A stretch of DNA of 10,639 nucleotides from RGIG3009 sp964490085 (GCA_964490085.1 CAZBAO010000053.1:1-10639); one strand, 5' to 3'; counted from the stretch's first letter, positions 1 through 6,519 are shown. Numbers and translations: made by a program. The notes: generated from the sequence alone by a model not told the origin.

Positions 1-66
1 TTTGCGTCGATATTATGTTGGAATCTTCCGTATAACATCCTGCATTCTCCGTTTTAGATTTGGGAT

Positions 67-96
67 TGTGGAAAACTCGGTGGAAAATGTGGAAAA
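67..96 (-). promoter_or_regulatory. Cluster of DnaA-box-like TTTTCCAC motifs
   Basis: On the minus strand TTTTCCACA occurs at 67-75 and 88-96, with a related TTTTCCACC at 79-87. The first two differ by one base from the consensus DnaA box TTATCCACA. They lie 30 to 60 bases downstream of the putative leftward -10 element. They could be DnaA boxes in a DnaA-controlled leader or an origin region, or a binding site for an unknown regulator. The leftward orientation of all genes to the right argues against a chromosome origin exactly here. Confidence 0.4.
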
Positions 97-100
97 TCAC

Positions 101-123
101 CACTTTGCACCACTTTGCACCAC
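101..123. repeat. 10-bp tandem direct repeat, 2.3 copies
   Basis: CACTTTGCAC occurs at 101-110 and again at 111-120, followed by a partial third copy (CAC, 121-123). The repeat sits at or just downstream of the expected start point of the leftward promoter at 133-161. The 10-bp spacing places copies on the same helix face, as expected for an operator bound cooperatively, but the regulator is unknown. Confidence 0.6.
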
Positions 124-132
124 AGTGTCTAT

Positions 133-161
133 ATTATACCCCCTTTTACAGAAAAAATCAA
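133..161 (-). promoter_or_regulatory. Putative leftward promoter toward a gene off the left edge
   Basis: On the minus strand TTGATT (156-161) is followed after exactly 17 bases by a perfect TATAAT (133-138). The predicted start is near 126 and no start codon with a good Shine-Dalgarno follows inside the window, so the leader is at least 125 bases and the gene lies to the left. The downstream repeats at 67-123 would fall within the leader. Confidence 0.55.
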
Positions 162-200
162 CCCGTAAACGCGAATTTATATCACTATTTTTTGGCATAC

Positions 201-232
201 AAAAAGTGGTGTTCGCCTCTTGGGCAAGCACC
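201..232 (-). terminator. Possible terminator or attenuator hairpin
   Basis: Positions 208-217 and 223-232 form a 10-bp stem with one mismatch and one wobble around a 5-base loop, followed on the minus strand by AC and a run of five T (201-205). It lies between the strong terminator at 311-344 and the leftward promoter at 133-161. It could be a second terminator, the end of a short untranslated RNA, or chance. Confidence 0.35.
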
Positions 233-310
233 GCAAAACCACAATATTTGCGATACGCCGCCTGTACGGCGGAAGCGATAAACAAAGAGCGCCGTTCGGC
301 GGGGCAATAG

Positions 311-344
311 AAAAAGGCTGCCCGATCATGATGATCGGGCAGCC
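311..344 (-). terminator. Rho-independent terminator of the 112-residue membrane protein gene
   Basis: GGCTGCCCGATCAT (316-329) and its exact reverse complement (331-344) form a 14-bp stem around one central base; in RNA the innermost pairs would open to make a loop. On the minus strand it is followed directly by five T (311-315). It starts 11 bases after the stop codon of the gene ending at 356. Confidence 0.9.
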
Positions 345-355
345 CGAAAACAGCG

Positions 356-694
356 TTATGCACAACGGTCGACCGCCGAAATCTGAAGCTCAGCGGTCAT
401 ATCGTACGCCACGCGACGCCACACCTCACGGCGACGGCGGCGGTTACGCACCATAGCCGCGTCGCGTTTCATCGACAGCGTGCAGCAAGTCAGCACCGTC
501 AAGCGGCACAACATCAAAACAGCAGTCAGCACGGGATAATCCCCCATCGCCAGAACGCCGCACATGGCAAGCTCCATCGCCGCCATCGACAGCGGGATCC
601 ACGCCATGCGACGGGTCACGGTGTATTTTGCCGCCGTTATCATATATAAGCTTACCGCGCCAAACACGGCTGCCGTAACAACACTGAAGATCAT
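356..694 (-). CDS. Small membrane protein of unknown function
   Basis: This 112-residue protein is not one I recognise. It has three likely membrane helices (about residues 2-20, 31-50 and 54-75), then a strongly basic stretch at 76-94 with five consecutive arginines (84-89 region), and a short polar tail. Under the positive-inside rule the basic tail is likely cytoplasmic. The ATG start is supported by AAGGAG (703-708) at good spacing. The gene is a complete transcription unit: a near-consensus promoter lies at 752-780 and a perfect-stem terminator begins 11 bases after the stop. It is separate from folD upstream, with a 121-bp gap. These signals make a real gene likely despite the small size. 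I assign no function; candidates such as a small regulatory or assembly membrane protein would be guesses. Confidence 0.75.
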   Translation of the reverse strand: MIFSVVTAAVFGAVSLYMITAAKYTVTRRMAWIPLSMAAMELAMCGVLAMGDYPVLTAVLMLCRLTVLTCCTLSMKRDAAMVRNRRRRREVWRRVAYDMTAELQISAVDRCA

Positions 695-715
695 ATCGAA
701 AACTCCTTTTTGGTC

Positions 716-732
716 GTTCGGAAAACCCGAAC
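716..732 (-). promoter_or_regulatory. Small hairpin in the leader of the 112-residue protein gene
   Basis: GTTCGG (716-721) and CCGAAC (727-732) form a 6-bp stem with a 5-base loop between the promoter and the ribosome binding site of the gene at 356-694. It has no T-tract and is too small to be a terminator; it may stabilise the leader or be incidental. Confidence 0.3.
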
Positions 733-751
733 AGATGTTTCTTTCAATGTC

Positions 752-780
752 ATTATAGCAACCCGATTTTCAAAAGTCAA
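752..780 (-). promoter_or_regulatory. Promoter of the 112-residue membrane protein gene
   Basis: TTGACT (775-780), a 17-base spacer and TATAAT (752-757) match the vegetative sigma-A type promoter at 11 of 12 positions apart from the final -35 base, and the -10 is preceded by TGC, giving a TGn extension. The predicted start near 745 leaves a leader of about 50 bases before the ATG at 694. This is the best promoter in the window. Confidence 0.85.
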
Positions 781-782
781 GC

Positions 783-808
783 AAAAAACGAAAATTTGTT
801 CGGATTTT
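783..808 (-). terminator. Weak possible terminator after folD
   Basis: Just after the folD stop the minus strand has a short CGAA/TTCG stem with flanking A and T runs, ending in six T. The stem is weak, so read-through into the next gene is possible. It is nevertheless the only terminator-like structure between folD and the promoter at 752-780. Confidence 0.3.
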
Positions 809-815
809 TATGCCG

Positions 816-1672
816 TTAGTTTTTGGCTTGTTCGGCACGACGCCGCGCGGCGGTCACCGTGTTTTTCAGCAGCATGGCAATGGTCATGGGGCCGANNNNN
901 NNNNNACAGGGGTGAGATAACCGGCGACCTCTTCAACGGCAGGGTCAACATCGCCGCACAGCTTCCCTTCTGCGTTGCGGTTCATGCCGACGTCGATGAC
1001 CACGGCGCCCGGCTTGACCATGTCGGGCGTCACGAACGCGGCCTTGCCCACCGCCGCGACCAGTACGTCGGCACGGCGGCAAGCCTCTTTGAGTTCGCGG
1101 GTGCGGGAATGACAGATCGTCACGGTCGCATTTTCGTGCAACAGGAGCATCGCCATCGGCTTACCGACAATGTTGCTGCGGCCGATCACGACGCACTCTT
1201 TTCCCTCGACCGAAATACCGCTGCGATGTAAAAGCTCCATCACGCCGGCAGGAGTGCACGGCAAGAAGGAATAATCCCCGATCATAATGTGACCCACGTT
1301 CGCCGCATGAAACGCATCCACGTCCTTGTGCGGCGCAATGGCAGCGATCACCGCCTTATCGTCTAAATGCGACGGCAGCGGCAACTGACATAAAATGCCG
1401 TCAATATCCTCGCGCATGTTGAGTTCCTCAACGTGACGGAGCAGCTCCTCCTGCGTGGTAGAAGCAGGCAGGGCGATCTCTTCGGAATACACGCCGATCT
1501 CGGCACAGCCCTTCTTTTTGTTATTCACGTACACGCGGGAAGCCGGATCGTCGCCCACGATGATGACCGCCAGCCCCGGGGTCGTGCCTGCCGCTTTTAA
1601 TTCTTCAACCTCTTTTGCCAGATCCTGCCGCACCGCGGCGGAGATCGCTTTTCCGTCAATTTTCTTCGCCAT
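816..1672 (-). CDS. folD: Bifunctional methylenetetrahydrofolate dehydrogenase/cyclohydrolase FolD
   Basis: FolD interconverts 5,10-methylene-, 5,10-methenyl- and 10-formyl-tetrahydrofolate in the cytoplasm, supplying one-carbon units for purines and formylmethionine. Family signatures are present in order: the catalytic Tyr48 and Lys52 (YVNNK), QLPLP (96-100), KDVDAFH (116-122), the dinucleotide-binding GRSNIVGKP (164-172), DVGMNR (217-222), GDVD (230-233) and GYLTP (241-245). The C-terminus is recovered beyond the N run as GPMTIAMLLKNTV and a basic tail ending at a TAA at 816-818, although the printed N count puts it in another frame. With one extra base the protein is about 285 residues, the usual length. 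The ATG at 1672 has a strong GAGGAGG site nine bases upstream and the gene overlaps the end of lgt by 17 bases, so it is very likely the last gene of ymfF-ymfH-lgt-folD. The longer open frame reaching 1846 is only the other frame of lgt. Confidence 0.96.
896..905. other. Assembly gap (ten N) inside folD
   Basis: Ten unknown bases interrupt folD between its GYLTP motif and GPMT. The known family sequence here is VPGGVGPMT. The flanking bases GT on one side and TC-GGC on the other need eleven bases between them to encode V-P-G-G-V-G, so ten N shifts the frame by one. The gap is better read as an arbitrary placeholder than as a frameshift in the organism. Confidence 0.95.
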
Positions 1673-2708
1673 CGTCTTCCTCCTCAAACGCTTGCGCTTT
1701 GAGCGCCTTTTCTTCATAGCGCTCCTCGGTTTTCTCCTGCTCAAAGGCTTGCGCTTCGAGTGCTTTTTCTTCATACTGCGCCTCGGTTTTCTCCTGCAAC
1801 AGCTCTGCGAACTGTTCGGGATCGGCAAGCGGAATGGTTGCCTCACTTTCAGCCGTGTTCAGCGAACGGCTGTCGCGACCTTTGAAAACAAAGAACAGAA
1901 TAAGTCCGCCGAGCACGGATAGCGCTGCCACCAAGCAGGAAACCTTCATTGTGAACAGGTACAAACTGTCGGTGCGCAACAGCTCGATGAAAAACCGACC
2001 GGTACCGTACCACATGATATACATTGAAAACAACTGCCCTCTGAACCGATAGGCCTTACGGGACACAATATGTAACAGCACGAAGCCGAGAACACACCAC
2101 AATGATTCATACAAAAAGGTGGGATGTACCGGAACTTCGGGATCGTACCCGACACCCGCCAGCGGATTTGCGTAATCGGAAATCCAGCTGCCCGACATGC
2201 CCCACGGCAACTCGGTGTTGCCGCCGTACGCTTCCTGATTGAAGAAATTGCCCCATCTGCCGACAGCCTGTCCGATCAAAAATCCGATGGAGGCAATATC
2301 AAACATCCGCAACGTGTCCACCTTGCGCAACGGACACATCCAAAGCCCCGTCACGAATGCACCGATCACACCGCCGTAGATGGCAAGACCTCCTTGCCAA
2401 ACGTATAAGATCGTGATCGGGTTCGCCAAATACTGCGCTCGATCGTCCGAGAAAAACACATAATACAAGCGCGCTCCGATAAACGCCATTATGACGCACA
2501 CCAATACGACATCTAACATGGGATCCTTTTCAATGCCGAAGCGTTTGGCATTGCGAAAACCATATACGACCGCGAGCAAAAAGCCGACAGCGATCAGCAG
2601 ACCGTACCACCGCACGCTGATCTCAGTGTTAAAGAACGGAATGGAAAACAATTCCTCGTCCAAATAGATCGTCCAGCCGAGTTTGGGAAACGAAACGTAG
2701 GAGTCCAT
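1656..2708 (-). CDS. lgt: Prolipoprotein diacylglyceryl transferase Lgt, with charged repeat tail
   Basis: Lgt transfers diacylglycerol from phosphatidylglycerol to the lipobox cysteine of prolipoproteins in the cytoplasmic membrane, the first step of lipoprotein maturation. Visible family features are SVRWYGL (31-37), IGARLYYVF (77-85), WQGGLAIYGG (104-113), the signature GRWGNFFNQEAYG (150-162) with the essential Arg151 and Asn154, HPTFLYES (195-202) and GRFFIELLRTD (237-247), among about seven membrane helices ending near 275. The catalytic core ends near residue 280, typical for the family. The remaining 70 residues are an acidic, probably helical tail with two 19-residue repeats (305-323 and 324-342), which is unusual. 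The ATG at 2708 follows an AAAGGAAAGGA site and the gene starts 18 bases after ymfH. Its last codons overlap the ribosome binding site and start of folD, suggesting translational coupling. Confidence 0.97.
   Translation of the reverse strand: MDSYVSFPKLGWTIYLDEELFSIPFFNTEISVRWYGLLIAVGFLLAVVYGFRNAKRFGIEKDPMLDVVLVCVIMAFIGARLYYVFFSDDRAQYLANPITILYVWQGGLAIYGGVIGAFVTGLWMCPLRKVDTLRMFDIASIGFLIGQAVGRWGNFFNQEAYGGNTELPWGMSGSWISDYANPLAGVGYDPEVPVHPTFLYESLWCVLGFVLLHIVSRKAYRFRGQLFSMYIMWYGTGRFFIELLRTDSLYLFTMKVSCLVAALSVLGGLILFFVFKGRDSRSLNTAESEATIPLADPEQFAELLQEKTEAQYEEKALEAQAFEQEKTEERYEEKALKAQAFEEEDDGEEN
1683..1796. repeat. 57-bp tandem duplication encoding the Lgt tail
   Basis: Units 1683-1739 and 1740-1796 are each 57 bases and differ at about seven positions by hand alignment. 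Being a multiple of three, the duplication keeps the lgt frame and gives two 19-residue units beginning QEKTE and ending AQAFE. Mismatches fall at both silent and replacement positions, so the duplication is not brand new. Confidence 0.92.
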
Positions 2709-2726
2709 TTTAAATCATCCTTTCCT

Positions 2727-4007
2727 TTAAAGCAGCAACACCAGCGAAAGCGCGGATGCGTCCTCCGAAAAATCGCGTTCCACGCGCCGATACACCGATT
2801 GTACATCAAGCTTCGCCACTTCGTCAAGCACGGCAAACGGTGAGCTGTCGGCAAAGTGAGCCTCCAACACCAGATCGCCGCACGACTCCACGTTGTCGAG
2901 CTGTGACACCATGCGACCGTATACCGCGTTGCGTGCCGCCTCAAATTCCTCTTTGGTGATCCCCTCGCGCTTCAAGCGGGCGATCTCGACGCGGAACGCC
3001 TCGCACACCGCCTCGGGATCGCGCGACTCACCGCCCAAGATCCACACGCCGTAACCGGGCCCGTTAAAATATTCCAACCCGAACGACGCGTTGATAAGAC
3101 CCTTTCGCATCAGATCGGCATACAACGGGTTGGCACGACCGCCAAGCAGCTCCTGCAGCACCTCCGCCGCCGCGAGATCAACAGCCGCCTCACTATGCAC
3201 ACCGCACAGGGGCACTTTATAGCCCAAATAGAACAGCGGCTCGGCGACCGGCATCCGCACCTCTATACGCGACTGTGCCGCCGTGTGCGGCTCATCCACC
3301 GGTGCACGCGGCGGCACCTTGCCCCGCGCGGACTTCAGCAGGCGGTCTGCGACCTCCTCCACTTGTTCGCAGGTCACATTGCCGGAAACCGACAACACCA
3401 TATTCTGCAGGTCGTAAAAGCTCTCGTAGCAGCCGTATAACAGCTCCGGCGTGATCTCGGCAATGGATTCCACCGTTCCCGCAATATCGATACGCACCGG
3501 ATGACGGTGATACAGCGCTGTCAGCAGATTGCAAAACACCTTGCGTGATGGAGAATCCTCACACATGCGGATCTCCTGCCCGATGATACCACGCTCTTTT
3601 TCCACCGTCTGTTCCGTAAAATAGGGATCCTGTACAAAATCCAACAAGATCTCCAACGACTCGGTCAAATTCTGTGTACAGGAAAACAAATACGCCGTAT
3701 GATCAAACGAAGTGTACGCGTTGGCGTTCGCGCCGGTCTTGGCATACCGCTCAAACGCGTCACATTCCTCGTTTTCAAATAATTTATGCTCCAGATAATG
3801 CGCAATGCCCGCCGGCAGCTCCACCGTCGTTCCGCTTTCGGGATCGATGTACGCCGTATCGATCGCACCGTAGTCGGTAGCAAACACCGCATACGACGAG
3901 GCGTAGCCGTCCTTCGACCACACGTAGATCGGCAGTCCGGAAGCGTGCCGCATATAGTAACACCGCTCGCCGGTGTGTGAGCAGGTAAGCTCCGTCCACT
4001 TACTCAT
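2727..4007 (-). CDS. ymfH: M16 family zinc metallopeptidase, YmfH-like (catalytic subunit)
   Basis: This 426-residue protein has the inverted zinc motif of the M16 (pitrilysin/insulysin) family, HYLEH (residues 70-74), with a plausible third ligand Glu145 in GQEIRM. It therefore has the catalytic site that its upstream partner lacks. The pair matches YmfF/YmfH of Bacillus, known to be needed for the 5-aminopentanol modification of elongation factor EF-P; efp itself is not in this window. The start chosen is the ATG at 4007 (MSKWTEL), preceded by GAAAGGGGA; an open frame continues to 4175, but that N-terminal part is Arg/Pro-rich low-quality sequence opposite the coding frame of ymfF. The start overlaps the ymfF stop by 8 bases, a sign of translational coupling and matched amounts of the two subunits. 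Cytoplasmic; no signal peptide seen. Confidence 0.9.
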   Translation of the reverse strand: MSKWTELTCSHTGERCYYMRHASGLPIYVWSKDGYASSYAVFATDYGAIDTAYIDPESGTTVELPAGIAHYLEHKLFENEECDAFERYAKTGANANAYTSFDHTAYLFSCTQNLTESLEILLDFVQDPYFTEQTVEKERGIIGQEIRMCEDSPSRKVFCNLLTALYHRHPVRIDIAGTVESIAEITPELLYGCYESFYDLQNMVLSVSGNVTCEQVEEVADRLLKSARGKVPPRAPVDEPHTAAQSRIEVRMPVAEPLFYLGYKVPLCGVHSEAAVDLAAAEVLQELLGGRANPLYADLMRKGLINASFGLEYFNGPGYGVWILGGESRDPEAVCEAFRVEIARLKREGITKEEFEAARNAVYGRMVSQLDNVESCGDLVLEAHFADSSPFAVLDEVAKLDVQSVYRRVERDFSEDASALSLVLLL

Positions 4008-5283
4008 GTGCCGTTTCCCCTTTCTGTGCCAGCAGATAGGCGCACTCGTACCGCACCTGTTTGGCGGCGGCGATAACCTCTTCGCGCGTGACCGCTTCGA
4101 TTGCTTCGCGGGTCGCTTCCGGCGTATCGGGATCCTCAAGTGCCGCCTGCGACACGTACCATGCCGATCGGGCACCCTGCGAGTCGTTTACCGCCTCAAA
4201 GCTCTGCACGATACTGCGGCGCGCCGCTTCCAGCTCCTCGTCGGTAAACTCGCCGCGACGAACAGCCTCGAGCTGTGCTAATATCTCGTTCTCCGCGCGT
4301 TCGGCGTTTTTCTCGTCCACACCGCTTTGCACGAACAACACACCCTTGATTCGGTCGTAGACCGACGAGCAGTAATAACAAAGGCTCAGCTTTTCCCGAA
4401 CGTTTTTAAACAACAGGGACGTTGCTGTCCCGCCGAGCAGCGCGTTCATCAGCCGCACGGCGTTGACACCCGCCTGCGGTTCGGCACAGCCCGCGCGGAA
4501 GCCCAACACGAGCTTGGACTGTCCAACCTCCATACGCTCCACCTGCCGACGAAACTCCGGCAGGCGTGTAACGGTATCGGTATGGCAAACGATCGGTCTT
4601 CTTCCGCTGACGGCTGCAAACTCGCGGCACAGCGTCGCTTCCACCTCGGGCAAAGCGCGGTCGCTCTGCAGGATCAACTGCACCGAGGCCTCGCGCAACA
4701 CCCGCTGCCACGCAGCGGTCACCGCTTGCGGCGTCAGCGACTCAATGATCTCGGCACTGCCGTAACGCCCTATACCGTACGCCTCGTCCGGACACAACAG
4801 CCGCTCCGCCCGGCGGCGTGCGTACCATCGCTTTTCATTGATCTCGGCGCGCACCTCTTCCGCCAAGCACCGACGCTCCGTTTCAACGTCCTCGGCACGG
4901 AACACACCGTTTTCAAGAGCCGGACGGAACAACATCTCACAAAGCAGCTCCGCACACGCGGCAGTTAACTGCTCGCCGCCGATCGCGTAACGGTCGCTCG
5001 TACATTCCGCCGTGAGAATAAGTGCTTGCGTTTCGCCGATACGCGCCACATCGCCCGTCACAGCCGCACCGTACAGCTGGTTCAAGCGGCGGTGCAACGC
5101 CGTAAAATCGGGATATGCCGCACAGCCGCGGATCAGTAACCGCGGCAAAAGCGCGTATTGCTCCACCGTTTCCTTGCTCAGCGGCATCAACAGCGCCACC
5201 GTTAATTGTGAGGTTTTGAATCGTTCGTCGGGAATCAACAGGCTGTAAACGCCTGTCCCGAGCAACCGGTTATCGGATCTCAT
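4000..5283 (-). CDS. ymfF: M16 family peptidase-like protein, YmfF-like (non-catalytic subunit)
   Basis: This 427-residue protein has the two-lobed M16 fold pattern but no HxxEH: the equivalent N-terminal position reads LLPRLLIRGCAAYPD (45-59), as in YmfF proteins. The C-terminal half does keep the Arg/Tyr substrate-binding pair of the family in REKLSLCYY (Arg296, Tyr303) after the GGTATS turn (284-289). In known M16 heterodimers one subunit carries the zinc site and the other the Arg/Tyr pair, so YmfF and YmfH probably form one enzyme. In Bacillus both are needed for EF-P 5-aminopentanolylation. The ATG at 5283 follows a GGAGG site that lies in a small hairpin (5287-5300). A promoter at 5322-5350 makes this the first gene of ymfF-ymfH-lgt-folD. 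Confidence 0.88.
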   Translation of the reverse strand: MRSDNRLLGTGVYSLLIPDERFKTSQLTVALLMPLSKETVEQYALLPRLLIRGCAAYPDFTALHRRLNQLYGAAVTGDVARIGETQALILTAECTSDRYAIGGEQLTAACAELLCEMLFRPALENGVFRAEDVETERRCLAEEVRAEINEKRWYARRRAERLLCPDEAYGIGRYGSAEIIESLTPQAVTAAWQRVLREASVQLILQSDRALPEVEATLCREFAAVSGRRPIVCHTDTVTRLPEFRRQVERMEVGQSKLVLGFRAGCAEPQAGVNAVRLMNALLGGTATSLLFKNVREKLSLCYYCSSVYDRIKGVLFVQSGVDEKNAERAENEILAQLEAVRRGEFTDEELEAARRSIVQSFEAVNDSQGARSAWYVSQAALEDPDTPEATREAIEAVTREEVIAAAKQVRYECAYLLAQKGETAHE

Positions 5284-5286
5284 ACG

Positions 5287-5300
5287 CAGACCTCCGTCTG
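5287..5300 (-). promoter_or_regulatory. Ribosome binding site of ymfF inside a small hairpin
   Basis: The minus strand reads CAGAC-GGAG-GTCTG, a perfect 5-bp stem with GGAG as the loop, so the GGAGG Shine-Dalgarno sits in the loop and first stem base, 8 bases before the ATG. The stem is short, so it may only tune translation. Confidence 0.5.
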
Positions 5301-5321
5301 TTTTTATAAACTGTGATTATC

Positions 5322-5350
5322 AGTATATCACACATTTCCCGCCATGAAAA
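5322..5350 (-). promoter_or_regulatory. Promoter of the ymfF-ymfH-lgt-folD operon
   Basis: TTTTCA (5345-5350), a 17-base spacer and TATACT (5322-5327) preceded by TGA make an extended -10 promoter in the 78-bp gap between the permease gene and ymfF. A dyad with GTGAT and ATCAC arms at 5313-5331 covers the -10 and could be an operator. No terminator is visible after the permease gene, so read-through from upstream is also possible. Confidence 0.6.
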
Positions 5351-5361
5351 GTCCTTATTTG

Positions 5362-6519
5362 TCACTCGCTGCGCAAAGCTTCCACCGGCGGTAATTTAGA
5401 GGCCTTGTACGCCGGATACACACCGAACACCACACCCACAAGCACCGAAAACGCCGCAAGCGCCAAAAACACCGTCGGGGATACCGACGCGCCCAGAAAA
5501 AACAACAAAAGTCCCGCCGGTAGCATCCCGACCAGTGCCCCCGCACAGGATAGCAACACCGCTTCTGCCAAAAATTCCGCTAATATGCGTTTTTGAGTAG
5601 CACCGATCGCTTTTTTGATGCCGATCTCCCGCGTTCTTTCGCTTACCGAGGACAGCATCACCGTCATGATCCCAAAGCCCGATACGATCAACGATACACC
5701 GCTGAGCACCGTCAACACGCCGGTGACGATGTCGACGATGCGGCCGAGCCGATCCTTTTGTGCAGCAAGATTGTCGGTGCGAAACGGCGCATCACCGTCG
5801 TACAAGCGATCCAGCAGCCTCTCGATCCTCTCCCCTGTTTGTTCGGTGACGTCGCTGCTGACCGTACGCACCGCGATCTGGTCAAAATCCTGCCGTCCGG
5901 TGATCTGCTGTTGCGTGGTATACGGCAGATATACCATACCGGGAATCATCGAGGTGACGTTCTGCAGCAGGCTGCTGCCCGTTTGCGTCACCCCGATCAC
6001 CGTCAGCTCCTCCGAAAGCCCCCCGATGTTGACCGCGATGGTCTTGCCGACAACGTTTTCTCTGCCGTACGCCGCCTTTGCCGCCTCTTCATCCAACACA
6101 CAGACCGAAGCGGCCGACGCCACGTCTCCGGCAGAGATCATTCGACCGTGACACAACGTTAAGGAGATCACTTGACCCGCACCCGCGTCGATCCCGCACA
6201 GCACGGACTCACTGCTGCCGAGCGGGGTAGAGATACCGGTGATCTGCAGCATGAGCGGCATGGCAGAGGAGACCTGTGACAGATCGCGTATTTCCTGCAG
6301 TGCTTCCTCACTGAGCAACGTCTCACTCGTCAGCGCCATGACCGACAGACCGCTGACCCCCATGCTGTCCAGCTCATCATCCACGAAGGCGCGGCCGACG
6401 CTGCCGATCACCGTCACAATGGAGACCATCATCACGCCGACGGCAATGCCGCCGATCGTCAGCAAAGTCCGTCCGCGTTTGCGCCACAGTTGGCGCAGGG
6501 CGCTTTTTATTAGCTCCAT
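5362..6519 (-). CDS. MacB/FtsX-type ABC transporter permease
   Basis: The 385-residue protein has the layout of Gram-positive MacB-type permeases: a cytoplasmic N-terminus with basic residues, a first membrane helix (about 18-40), an extracellular MacB periplasmic-core-like domain (about 41-250), then three helices of the FtsX domain (about 261-283, 314-340 and 347-370). The SERTREIGIKKAIGA segment (293-307) is the typical cytoplasmic coupling region, and the end (PAYKASKLPPVEALRSE) is the usual C-terminal signature. Such permeases use mechanotransmission to export peptides, antimicrobials or lipoproteins rather than a channel. The ATG at 6519 has GGTGGAG upstream and starts 3 bases after the adaptor gene, so the two are co-translated. 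No ATPase gene is adjacent, which the transporter needs; it must come from elsewhere if the system works. Substrate unknown. Confidence 0.92.
   Translation of the reverse strand: MELIKSALRQLWRKRGRTLLTIGGIAVGVMMVSIVTVIGSVGRAFVDDELDSMGVSGLSVMALTSETLLSEEALQEIRDLSQVSSAMPLMLQITGISTPLGSSESVLCGIDAGAGQVISLTLCHGRMISAGDVASAASVCVLDEEAAKAAYGRENVVGKTIAVNIGGLSEELTVIGVTQTGSSLLQNVTSMIPGMVYLPYTTQQQITGRQDFDQIAVRTVSSDVTEQTGERIERLLDRLYDGDAPFRTDNLAAQKDRLGRIVDIVTGVLTVLSGVSLIVSGFGIMTVMLSSVSERTREIGIKKAIGATQKRILAEFLAEAVLLSCAGALVGMLPAGLLLFFLGASVSPTVFLALAAFSVLVGVVFGVYPAYKASKLPPVEALRSE

Larger units (their letters stand above)
1..355. other. Intergenic region rich in motifs, no gene recognised
   Basis: I see no credible gene here: the open frames on both strands are short, overlap each other, lack good ribosome binding sites and read through hairpins. 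The stretch is more AT-rich than the coding part of the window. From right to left it holds a strong terminator (311-344), two small GC hairpins (around 254-268 and 285-297), a terminator-like hairpin (201-232), a leftward promoter (133-161), 10-bp direct repeats (101-123) and a cluster of TTTTCCAC-type motifs on the minus strand (67-96). This looks like the 5' regulatory region of a leftward gene that starts beyond the left edge. Confidence 0.6.

Noticed and set aside
1..161. Chromosome origin (oriC) at the left edge because of DnaA-box-like motifs
   Set aside because: All supported genes to the right read leftward over 10 kb, which would be head-on to a fork leaving an origin here, against the strong co-orientation in Clostridia. 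No rpmH or rnpA is seen. Motifs are imperfect and only three.
2..310. A 102-codon plus-strand frame and overlapping short frames on both strands
   Set aside because: No ribosome binding site, low-quality composition, they cross the promoter, repeats and hairpins, and alternatives overlap in several frames.
1683..1796. The 57-bp direct repeat as a CRISPR or mobile-element trace
   Set aside because: Two adjacent in-frame units without spacers, inverted ends or a transposase; an internal gene duplication explains it.
884..1846. A longer folD frame starting at 1846 and ending at 884
   Set aside because: The first part is Lys/Arg-rich translation of the lgt repeat tail in another frame, and the end is an artefact of the ten-N gap. 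The ATG at 1672 with GAGGAGG and the stop at 816 fit the family.
4008..4175. N-terminal extension of the ymfH frame
   Set aside because: Arg/Pro-rich sequence overlapping the real ymfF frame; MSKWTEL at 4007 has a ribosome site and family-like start.
4327..6162. Long plus-strand frames of 170 to 213 codons opposite ymfF and the permease gene
   Set aside because: They mirror real genes on the other strand, have no ribosome sites and show Arg/His/Thr-rich composition without family motifs.
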